This document shows positions 42,622 through 51,414 of a stretch of 64,000 nucleotides of DNA, piece after piece. The position numbers and the translations under genes are program-made. The stretch is from the NCBI RefSeq assembly GCF_037076345.1, contig NZ_AP024702.1:2046001-2110000 (forward strand). Reading direction: 5' to 3'. This DNA is from Haloferula helveola (lineage in GTDB: Bacteria > Verrucomicrobiota > Verrucomicrobiia > Verrucomicrobiales > Akkermansiaceae). The notes under the pieces were generated by a model, which made no database searches, had not been told where the DNA came from, and saw only the letters and a list, made by a program, of their open reading frames with translations. How positions within the stretch are numbered: the stretch's first letter is position 1; the number at the start of each line of letters is the position of its first letter.

Positions 42622-45600
42622 TCAGCCGCCGCTCTGGCCGTAGGTATCGAAGACCAGCTTGATGTCGGAGACCTGGTCGATGAATCGGTCGATGCCCGTA
42701 TCCGGGTCGGCATTGAGGGTCGCGCCGGGAATGATGAGGATCCACTCGGTGTTCCAGACGGACCGGCCGACCAAGCGGGTGTCCTTCACCGCATCGCCGA
42801 GGTCCTCAGGGTAGGCCCGGAAGTCGGAGAAGCGCCGTTGGTCGCCCAGGCGGCCGTTGAGTGAATCGAGCAGCGGAATGTAGCCGCTGACCTCGATGTC
42901 GCCGTTGGATGTCGGGAACGGCAGCGGGATCGCCTGCTCAACGATCTTCCAAGCCCGCACCTCGTCCGGATCGTCCGACCGCGACACCCGCATCATATCG
43001 AGCCCCGCCGGCACGAAGTAGATGCGCGGCGCGGCGGCCAGATCGTTGAGGACATCGTCGGTCTGGTAGCCTTCGAACGCGACGCCCACACCCGAGATCT
43101 TCGTTGCGAAGTTGCTCGTGCTGTAGGCCTGGTCGCCGCCACTGAGTGGCTTGCCGAAGAAGTTCTTGCCGGAGCTGATGTCCGAAGAGAACCGGATGAC
43201 CATCCCCGGTTGCGGCACCGGTTTCCCTGTGGGGTCGGTGGCGGCTGCGAATGGTCGACACTGGTTGCGGAACTCGGAGACCTGCCAGAGGTCGTCGACA
43301 CGGGAGTCCTCGAGCACCCGCTGCCAAACCGTATCGGAATCCTCGCCGGGCGACGGATACTCATTGGCCGGGGTGCCGGGCTGGACCTCGGTCGGCGGCA
43401 GGATCCTCATGAGTTCCTGGCGGAGTGACATCTCACCGGTCTCGCGCTGCGGGTTGTTGAAGCCGATCTGGCTACGGACCGAGTCGTAGTTCTGCTTAAG
43501 CTGCTCCATCGCGCGGCGGAGGCTGCCGAGCGACCGGGCCTTCAGGATCTTGCCGTAGGTCGCCGACGCAGCGGCAGGGTCGTCTATCGAGAAGTTGGTC
43601 TCGTAGTCATAGGCCGCGGTCGCGAGGTAGGCATAGCGGGCGGCAAGGTCGAATGAACTCCGGTAGGTCTGCAACGCGTGGTTGCGCGACACGCGGAATG
43701 TCATGTCCTGATAGCGTTCGAGTTGGGTCTGTGCCGCGACCCGCTTGTTGAAGGCCGCGCGCTCGTCAACGAGGCGACCGCCTTCGTCCAGCAGGGTCCG
43801 GTAACGGTCGGACAACTCGCGCAACGCCTGGATCTCCTTGAAAATCGCGATCCGGAGCACCGGCTCGTCGCCGACCTGGTCCTCGAGTTCCTTGATCCAC
43901 TCCTTGATCTCGAGTTCCCGTGAATCCTGGGCCTTCGCGATCTCCAATTCGTTCTCAGCAATGTCCAGTCCGATCTTGGCGATCAACTTGCCGATCTCGA
44001 GGACGTTCTCACCGGTCAACAGGCCCGCACGGGTGCCGACAGCGGTGAATTCGATGCCCGATCGTGCGAGCGAGAGGGCGTCACCGGGAGAAATCGCCAG
44101 ACCACCCGTCGGCAGTTGCACCGGCACGCCTTCGACGATCGCCTCCTTCAGCTCCCACGTCAGTTCGCGGGACGCCTTGAAGACCTTCACCGCCGTCTCG
44201 ATCACCTCGATCGTATCATTCACCGCGAGCTTCACTCGGCTGAAGATCTCGTCGCGGCCCTGGTTCAGGCCGGAGGTCGTAAGGCGGGCGTTGATAAGGC
44301 GGAGAATGCGGACCGTTTCACCGGTCAGCGCGTCCCAAGCTCCGACCGCCTTGGCGATTTCGGCTTCCTGCTGGATCATCTGGTTGATGAGAACCTGCAG
44401 TTCGCCGGTCGCCCCGCGCCCTCCCCACGCCGCAGGCGCTTGGAAAGTGTAACCGGCTGCCGTGATCGGCATCTGGTTCACGAAGTTCTCCAGCGACACC
44501 TTCGGGTTGTCGAGGTCGGTATAGTTGACCGCGAAAAGGCCCGAGACCGTGTCGGAGTCATATTCGAGCGAATTCGTCGAGTTGGCGAACGTGCTGTTGA
44601 AGAGGGTCCGGATGCCGGTGTCCACGTCCTTGAGCGCGGTCTCCTTGTTCAGCACGCTTGAGCCGCTACCGGAAGGTGATGAGGCCAGATAGGCATCGTA
44701 CAGGTCGCCGCCCGAAAGCGCTCCGTTGCTTCCGAAGCTTGCAAAGCCCGTCGCAGGCCGCGGCACGGTGTCATAGTTGATCTCCCGGATCGGCACATAC
44801 ATGTAGAGTCCGAGATCGGGGCCCTCGTAACCGGCCGGATAGAGCTTGCCCGGTCCAATCGTTCCTTCATACGGCTTGCCGAAAATCTCGATCAGCCGGT
44901 TTCGGTAGGACAGATCCTCTTGGAACGTCGAGTTGCGGAACTCCAGTTCGCTGTTGCCGATCCGACGGATCATCTGGTTGCTCTGGTTCGCCCAGTCCCA
45001 CGTGGTCGTGGCGTTCTCCAGCATCGCGAGGAAACGGATATAGATCTGGTCGAAGTGCTGCCTGCCGTCCGTTCCGTCGCCGTATTCTCCGAAGTATTCG
45101 AAGAGCGGATCGAGGTCGAACATCTGCGCGCCGGCGGCAAGCCCAAGCGGATTGTAGCCGCGGTCAGCCTGATCGATGGTCCGCTGCACCGCAGCGAGAT
45201 TGGCGGAAACGACCGAGATGTCGGAGTTGGTCGTGCGATCGACCTTCTGGATGCCTTCCAGGTTGGTGTTCGGGTGCTCTGCCGGCAGCAGGGCGTTGGA
45301 AGTGACCCAGTCGAAATAGGCTCCCTGTCCCGCCCGGCGCGACCACTCGTCGACGCCCCATGCGCGATCGGGGTTCGAGTCGGTGTACCCCTGCCACTGG
45401 GCCTTGGGGTCCGCCACATACTTCTCGCGGTAGGTCAGAGCGACGATCTCCGCACCGGCCTTGGCCTTGGCGGCGGCGGAGGCGGCGAACTTCCGCTCAT
45501 CGAGGAAGTCGACCGAGATGACGATGTCCATGAGGTTGTAGCTCTCCGAGCGCGACACCCAGTTGAAGAACGGATGGCGGAGCAGTTCGTACTGGTTCCT

Positions 45601-48600
45601 CAAGGCCATCAGGTAGTGACCCCAGGCGTCGCCGTGGCCCTGCGGGTAGAGGATCATCGCATCGTCCTCGTCAATGAACCCGTCCTGGTTGATGTCGTTG
45701 ATGTTGTAGTTCGTTGCGTAGGCCGCCTCTCCCTCACCCTTGGTGAAGTTCCAGAACAGCCGGTTGTAGACCGGGCGCGCGAAGAAGTCGTCGACTCCGT
45801 GAAGGAGGGAAAGCTCCTCAGCGATCGGAGACGCCATCTGGTTCTGGAAGGTGAATACGGAGGTGGACAGCGAACCGTAGTCCACGCTGCTGCTGCCGTG
45901 TCCGATGGTCGGATCGAGCGCGTCCCCGTAAGCCTCATTTCCGAGCAGGGTGTAAAAGTCCGAAATCCGGGTCGAAGCAAGCTGCAGCGCGTTGGCGATG
46001 GCCGGCGTGGATACCGGCCTCGACAGATCGATGCTCAGGCTGCGCCCGCGGTTCAGCACCGTCTCGTAGAGCTCGATCAGCCCGACGTTCTCAATGACGT
46101 TTTTGTCCGGATTCAACGCGACCGGTCCTTCGTAGCGGGCTCCGAACTGGGTGATCATGCTGGTCACCGTCGCCGGATTGTCGCCTTCAAAGTCCCGGAT
46201 GCGGGCTTCGTACGGGTTCACCGCATCGAGCACGCGCTTGATCCAGCCCTGCGCGAGCTGCGCCCGGAAGTCCTTGATGCCGTCAAGGTCGGCATCGATG
46301 AGCGGCTGGGAATTGCCCGCGCCGGCCCACGTGAAGTTGACCCCCATCTTGCCGTCCGACTGCGGGACATTCCAGTTGGTGCCACTGGTGCTGTCGTTCT
46401 TGTGACGGTAGCGGACGAACCACCACGAATCGGCAAGCAAGGTCTCGGGCGCGTTCGGATTGCCTTTCAGCGTGATCTGGTAGCGCCCCTTGCCGCCATT
46501 GCCGCTCGGGTCGGGGAATAGCTTCCACGGATTCGTCTGGCCGGGCGGGATCAGGTCCGGCGGCGGGACATTCACGCTGCCGTCGTCGGGGCGATACCAC
46601 CACTCGAAAACCAGATCGTCGGCATTCGCGCCGAAGTCGCCGGTCGAGCGCAGCACGATATTCTCGTCGAAGACATTGTCCGAAAGCAGCACCTGGATCG
46701 AACCGCGGTAGCGCTTCTTCCGGTCGACCTTGATGATGTGCGGCGTGATCGGCGAACCGCCGAGCGACGGATCGTTGTTCTCCACCACGGTGATGTAGCT
46801 TTCGTCGGGGAAGTCGGAACCGTCCTGCAGCTTGCCGAGCGGATCGAGGTAGGCCCCGTTCGGGATCACCGCCAGACCCGGACCATAGGCGCGCAGCGGC
46901 CGCGGGGTCTGCTCGAAGAAGTAGGAGAAGATCGGATCGAATTCGGGAAGGTTGCCCGCGGGGATCAGGCCGGCGAGGTGTTGCCCGAGGAGGTCCTCAA
47001 GGATCCGCGCGTTGAAGAAATACTGGGCCAGCAGCTGCGGGTCGCGGGTCTCGATGAACAGGCGAGTGGCCGCCGAGGTCCAGTTGGAGTCATCACTGGC
47101 CAACGCGGAGATCTCGCGCCACTCGTCGACGGTAAGGATATTGGGCTCGAGCGAGTAAACCTGAGGAGGCGCCGCGGTGAGCGTGTTGTCGCCAATGTCC
47201 TTGTCATTGAGCAGGCCGATGAACTCGAACTGACCGGCGATCGGGTCGTAGCGGAGGCGCCGCTGGAGCGATGCCGAGAGCTCGTTGAAGATGTACTTCC
47301 CGCCCTTCACGGTCACCCGCCCGGTCGCCGGCTCCAGAGCGGGAGGAAAATCACCACTGGAAAGAGAAGCCGTGCGCTTGACCAGCGCGTTGACCACGCG
47401 ACCGGTCCAGTTGGTTCTGAGCAAGTCAGGGTCAGACTCGGGATTGAGCGAATCGAAGATGATCTCCGCCGAGGCAAAGGCCGTAAGCTGCGGAAGACCG
47501 GGAGCGGGATCGGAGATGCCGAGGAAAGTTTCGTCGGCCGCATTCTCGCCGCCGGAGAAGGTCAGCGTCTCGCCTGCCTTGAGGACCGGCGGATTGTCCG
47601 GCCACTCGGACTTGAAGATGACTTTCGTCGGCAGGTGGGCGCCCAGGAAAGCCGCCGAGGCAGGCGAGCGCACCGAGGATGGAAGGAATGCCACGGCATC
47701 CCCGGTCGAAGGCACCTCGACCGGGCGCGAGCTATCGAAGGTCGGCGTGTAGGTCGCGCCGCTCTTCACCACCTTGACGGGTGGGGTCTCGAGATTCGAC
47801 GGCCACCAGAAGTCGGGATTGAGCGGGTAGTAGAAAGAAGCGTTGAACCAAGCCTTGTTGCCTCCCGAGATCGACCAGTAGGTCCCGCGCCAGTCCTCCC
47901 AGTAGACCTCCTGCGGGAAGAAGTTGTTGCCGAAGGTCTCCGCAGGCGGAGCCGCGCCGATGGCCACTCCGAGAGGGTAGAAGGGAATCACCGGTTCGCC
48001 CGCGTTCATCACCACGTAAGGCTGGCTGGCGAGGTTGGTGGTCGTCGCGGTGAAATTGTCGGCGAAGCGATAGAACGGCTGGTCACCGAGACTGCTCTGA
48101 CGCTTCACGGTGTAGATGTTCATCTTCACCTCGTCGGCGGCGACGTCGAAGAACTGGACGAGCACGAAGGGGTCGGAGGTGTAGGCACCGGAACCCGTGG
48201 TGACGTTCGGATTCGAGTTGTTGATGTCGCCGTCCCGGAGCGCGTAGACGGCCGGCGGACGGGGAGAAACGTCGGCGAAGCGGAGCGACGGCGCCATCAG
48301 CGCGTGTTCCTCATTCGGATTGTAGCCGGGCTGGTCGGGATCCGGCTGCTGATACACCTGGACGGCCTGCAAGCGCGACGGATCGTAGGTGGTGGCCTCG
48401 GGAACTTCGCCGATGGCCGGGGCGGTCACCTGCTCGAGCCCGGTGCGGCCGAGTCCCTCGCTGCCAAACTGGCTGGCGATCACGATCTGCGGAGCGTTGA
48501 CCGCGCTCGGCCAGACCGGCTCGTAGATCTTGGAAACCCACGGCCACATCAGACCGTCGTTGATACGGGGATCATCGTACCAAACGATGATCGGCAGCTC

Positions 48601-51387
48601 GTCGTCTGGCACACCGGGATGCTCGTTGACCGGAATCACCGGTCCCGGGAGCGCGCCCTTGTTCACGACCACCAGCGACGAGCTGTCGGCCCGGAGCTGG
48701 TCCATGTCGTAGATATCGATGGCGGCAAGTCCCTGGAGCTTGCCCTCGTCGTAGATGAACGGGTTGTAGCGGGCCCGTCCGGCGAAATCGAGGAGGTAAC
48801 CGGTTCCGAGTCCGGCGCGGTCCGAGGAAGGATCGGAAATCTTCGTGCCGACCGGAACTTCCTTCGGCACCGAGTCGAGGTCGACATTCCAAGCGCGGGT
48901 ATCGACAACCCGGACCTGAAGGAACTCTTTCGGTTCACCCCGTCCGACCTTCTGCAATTGCGAGAACAGCAGCACCGACATACCCGGCCGTTCGGTGGCG
49001 AACAGCCCGTCGTCATCGACCGTCGCGCCTGCGGTGGTGTACTTGATCTCCTTGAAAAGGAAGTCGTCACCCGGATCCGGATCCAGCGCGACCGCAGGCG
49101 TTCCGTGGATGTGCGGATAGTGGCCGCGGATCTTGCGCAAGCCGTCATTCGGAAGGGTCGCGATCACCCGGACTTCCACGGCATTCGCCGACTCGGGCGT
49201 TGGCCTCCATGGAACCGTGAACCGCCCGGGCACCGTCGGGAAAAGGCGTCCGCTGACCGGATCCCACTCGGCCATCAGCTCCGCACCCGGCGGAGCGACA
49301 TCGGGCACCACAGCAATCGGATCCGGCACCGCGTTGATGATCGGATCGGGCTCGGCAAGGAACATCGTTGCATACTGCGGGTAGTCTTCGAAGACGTGCT
49401 TGCCGATGGTCACGTTGACGACCACCGCACCTGCGCCGTAGCGCCAGAGGACGCGAACCGGGCGACGCAGGTTCGGGATTTCGTAACCGAGCGACCCGAA
49501 CTCGCCCGGGCCATCGGTGATCCACGCCGCCACCGGGCCTCCATTCACCAACGCGGGAGATCCGCTCGTTGGCAGCCCGCTGGCCGGATCGATTTCGCCT
49601 TGGGCCGAAAAGTAGTAGCCATCGCCGTTCACCCAGCCGGTCAGCGCCAGGGCATCGTCCCCCGCTCCGTCCTTGGTCGCCGAAACCACCTTCACATGGG
49701 CTCCGGGATCGAACCAGGCGACCCCGTCGATCACCGTGCTGTCCGCAAGAGTGCCGTCGGGAAGCACCTCATAGACCCTGCCGAGCGGAATCCGGGTGGG
49801 GTCATCGGCATTGATCCGGATGCCGTACTGGATCTGCCAGACGTAGGTGATCCCGCCCGGGCCGTACATGTTGAACTTCTCGACCTGCTGGCGCTGCTCG
49901 ACGGTCTCGAACTCGAACCTCTTGACGTAGGTGATGTTCCGCCACGTTCCCTTGGCCAATGGCTCGCCGGCTCCTGCGACGAAATCAATCGGGATCGAGA
50001 ACGTGTCGTCATCGATCTTGATGATCGAGAAGATCGCGTTGTACGGGTCATAGCCCGTGCCACTGATCTGGATCAGGTTTCCGGTCACCAGACCGTGATC
50101 ACCGACGGTCGTGACTTCGGTCGCGGTTCCTCCACCGTCGGCGAATGAGCCGATCGTCCCGTTCTGGGACTCACGGATGTCGACGCCGTCGGGAGCCACA
50201 TCGGGATCGAGATTCGGGTCGATCCGCACCGCGTTCTGCGCCTGGGTGAGCAAGGTGTTCGGCGGCCCGTAGGCCCGGTAGCCCTCGACCACGAAGCGGA
50301 TGTCGAGACCGGGGTGACTGAAGGTATCCACCAGGGCCCCGTCGATCTGCACGACTGGTTCGGTTCCGCGAAGCACCCACTGCTTGCTCACCGGCGGATC
50401 GGGGGTGCCGGCCGCATCCGAAGCGAGTGGTCCGGCCCACGGCGTTCCGGCGATCTCCTCGACGCTCTTTGTCTTCGCGAAGTCGTGCTCAATCGTCAGT
50501 GCGTAGTAGTGCTCCCACTTCACCTGCACGTTGGTATCGCCGAGGATTTCGAAGTCATAATTCGTCGGGTCAGCCGTTTGGGCGACGTTGTTCACCGACA
50601 TCCCGAGCGCGACAAACCGTTCCTCGGCGTCGTTCTTGATCAGATCGGGATCGTCGGCGGTGCTGCCGCCGAGGAAATTCGAGTGGATGTCCTTGTATAC
50701 CTCCTGCGGCGCGATGATCTGGACCCGGTCGCCATGCCCCGCATTGACGGTCAGGGTGTCGAACTCGGCGGACACGAGAAGCCCTTCGTGGAATACTTGG
50801 ACACCACGGACGAACGCACCGTCCCCGGCCTGCGACTCGGCACGGCTGGCGACATTGAGAATGCGGCTGGGACCGCGGAAGACCAGCTCGGGCGGAGCGA
50901 AGTCCGGGAGCACGCGGGTGGAGGGAATCACACCCGACCAGACCGTCGCCCGCGAGTTATTGCTCAGGTCGCCGCCGTTATTGAAGAAGACGTAGCGGTT
51001 GTAGACGACGTTGTTCTGGCCGTCGTTGTCGATGTCGATCCGGATGGTGAACGACTCGCCGGGGTCGAAATCGTTGAGCAACACCGTGAACGAGTCGGTG
51101 AGCCCGCTACCCGGAGTGGGAATCATGAAAGCATCTCCGCCGGGAGGATCTGTCAGCGTGATATCGCTCCAGTCGAACTCGTAGGCGGTGTTGCCGATGG
51201 TGAAGTCGAAACGGTCGATCTTCAGGTTCGGCGAGTTGTTGGTCACCGTGAAGGTCGGACGGTTCGTCGACGAGTCGAGCGACACCGTGAAGAGCAGATC
51301 GGACGGCGCGGCGGCGGCGAAGGTGGTGACACCGAGCGCCGCAAGGAGCGGAACGAGTCGTGCGCGCAAGCTGGAGAAGAGGTGCAT
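42622..51387 (-). CDS. Giant secreted protein, 2921 residues, with TcA-like C-terminal layout
   Basis: A 2921-residue protein with signal peptide MHLFSSLRARLVPLLAALGV followed by TTFAAAAP. The N-terminal 1500 residues are beta-rich and not assignable by me, except for one HGL-GD repeat at about 430-475 (ISGTGYDPYNAIFSIIKIDD). A dockerin/EF-hand-like loop lies near 1900 (INDINQDGFIDEDDA), followed by GHGDAWGHYLMALRNQYELL. Residues about 2470-2640 are a long charged alpha-helical region (ENELEIAKAQDSRELEIKEW, then SSFDLAARYAYLATAAYDYE). The final ~250 residues are beta-type, ending WILIIPGATLNADPDTGIDR ... VSDIKLVFDTYG. The helix-then-beta order and the ending recall Tc-toxin TcA subunits, which I treat as a hypothesis. 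It is the third gene of the operon. Confidence 0.85.
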   Translation of the reverse strand: MHLFSSLRARLVPLLAALGVTTFAAAAPSDLLFTVSLDSSTNRPTFTVTNNSPNLKIDRFDFTIGNTAYEFDWSDITLTDPPGGDAFMIPTPGSGLTDSFTVLLNDFDPGESFTIRIDIDNDGQNNVVYNRYVFFNNGGDLSNNSRATVWSGVIPSTRVLPDFAPPELVFRGPSRILNVASRAESQAGDGAFVRGVQVFHEGLLVSAEFDTLTVNAGHGDRVQIIAPQEVYKDIHSNFLGGSTADDPDLIKNDAEERFVALGMSVNNVAQTADPTNYDFEILGDTNVQVKWEHYYALTIEHDFAKTKSVEEIAGTPWAGPLASDAAGTPDPPVSKQWVLRGTEPVVQIDGALVDTFSHPGLDIRFVVEGYRAYGPPNTLLTQAQNAVRIDPNLDPDVAPDGVDIRESQNGTIGSFADGGGTATEVTTVGDHGLVTGNLIQISGTGYDPYNAIFSIIKIDDDTFSIPIDFVAGAGEPLAKGTWRNITYVKRFEFETVEQRQQVEKFNMYGPGGITYVWQIQYGIRINADDPTRIPLGRVYEVLPDGTLADSTVIDGVAWFDPGAHVKVVSATKDGAGDDALALTGWVNGDGYYFSAQGEIDPASGLPTSGSPALVNGGPVAAWITDGPGEFGSLGYEIPNLRRPVRVLWRYGAGAVVVNVTIGKHVFEDYPQYATMFLAEPDPIINAVPDPIAVVPDVAPPGAELMAEWDPVSGRLFPTVPGRFTVPWRPTPESANAVEVRVIATLPNDGLRKIRGHYPHIHGTPAVALDPDPGDDFLFKEIKYTTAGATVDDDGLFATERPGMSVLLFSQLQKVGRGEPKEFLQVRVVDTRAWNVDLDSVPKEVPVGTKISDPSSDRAGLGTGYLLDFAGRARYNPFIYDEGKLQGLAAIDIYDMDQLRADSSSLVVVNKGALPGPVIPVNEHPGVPDDELPIIVWYDDPRINDGLMWPWVSKIYEPVWPSAVNAPQIVIASQFGSEGLGRTGLEQVTAPAIGEVPEATTYDPSRLQAVQVYQQPDPDQPGYNPNEEHALMAPSLRFADVSPRPPAVYALRDGDINNSNPNVTTGSGAYTSDPFVLVQFFDVAADEVKMNIYTVKRQSSLGDQPFYRFADNFTATTTNLASQPYVVMNAGEPVIPFYPLGVAIGAAPPAETFGNNFFPQEVYWEDWRGTYWSISGGNKAWFNASFYYPLNPDFWWPSNLETPPVKVVKSGATYTPTFDSSRPVEVPSTGDAVAFLPSSVRSPASAAFLGAHLPTKVIFKSEWPDNPPVLKAGETLTFSGGENAADETFLGISDPAPGLPQLTAFASAEIIFDSLNPESDPDLLRTNWTGRVVNALVKRTASLSSGDFPPALEPATGRVTVKGGKYIFNELSASLQRRLRYDPIAGQFEFIGLLNDKDIGDNTLTAAPPQVYSLEPNILTVDEWREISALASDDSNWTSAATRLFIETRDPQLLAQYFFNARILEDLLGQHLAGLIPAGNLPEFDPIFSYFFEQTPRPLRAYGPGLAVIPNGAYLDPLGKLQDGSDFPDESYITVVENNDPSLGGSPITPHIIKVDRKKRYRGSIQVLLSDNVFDENIVLRSTGDFGANADDLVFEWWYRPDDGSVNVPPPDLIPPGQTNPWKLFPDPSGNGGKGRYQITLKGNPNAPETLLADSWWFVRYRHKNDSTSGTNWNVPQSDGKMGVNFTWAGAGNSQPLIDADLDGIKDFRAQLAQGWIKRVLDAVNPYEARIRDFEGDNPATVTSMITQFGARYEGPVALNPDKNVIENVGLIELYETVLNRGRSLSIDLSRPVSTPAIANALQLASTRISDFYTLLGNEAYGDALDPTIGHGSSSVDYGSLSTSVFTFQNQMASPIAEELSLLHGVDDFFARPVYNRLFWNFTKGEGEAAYATNYNINDINQDGFIDEDDAMILYPQGHGDAWGHYLMALRNQYELLRHPFFNWVSRSESYNLMDIVISVDFLDERKFAASAAAKAKAGAEIVALTYREKYVADPKAQWQGYTDSNPDRAWGVDEWSRRAGQGAYFDWVTSNALLPAEHPNTNLEGIQKVDRTTNSDISVVSANLAAVQRTIDQADRGYNPLGLAAGAQMFDLDPLFEYFGEYGDGTDGRQHFDQIYIRFLAMLENATTTWDWANQSNQMIRRIGNSELEFRNSTFQEDLSYRNRLIEIFGKPYEGTIGPGKLYPAGYEGPDLGLYMYVPIREINYDTVPRPATGFASFGSNGALSGGDLYDAYLASSPSGSGSSVLNKETALKDVDTGIRTLFNSTFANSTNSLEYDSDTVSGLFAVNYTDLDNPKVSLENFVNQMPITAAGYTFQAPAAWGGRGATGELQVLINQMIQQEAEIAKAVGAWDALTGETVRILRLINARLTTSGLNQGRDEIFSRVKLAVNDTIEVIETAVKVFKASRELTWELKEAIVEGVPVQLPTGGLAISPGDALSLARSGIEFTAVGTRAGLLTGENVLEIGKLIAKIGLDIAENELEIAKAQDSRELEIKEWIKELEDQVGDEPVLRIAIFKEIQALRELSDRYRTLLDEGGRLVDERAAFNKRVAAQTQLERYQDMTFRVSRNHALQTYRSSFDLAARYAYLATAAYDYETNFSIDDPAAASATYGKILKARSLGSLRRAMEQLKQNYDSVRSQIGFNNPQRETGEMSLRQELMRILPPTEVQPGTPANEYPSPGEDSDTVWQRVLEDSRVDDLWQVSEFRNQCRPFAAATDPTGKPVPQPGMVIRFSSDISSGKNFFGKPLSGGDQAYSTSNFATKISGVGVAFEGYQTDDVLNDLAAAPRIYFVPAGLDMMRVSRSDDPDEVRAWKIVEQAIPLPFPTSNGDIEVSGYIPLLDSLNGRLGDQRRFSDFRAYPEDLGDAVKDTRLVGRSVWNTEWILIIPGATLNADPDTGIDRFIDQVSDIKLVFDTYGQSGG

Positions 51388-51414
51388 GATTCGGAGAGCG
51401 GGAGAGTGTCGGAT

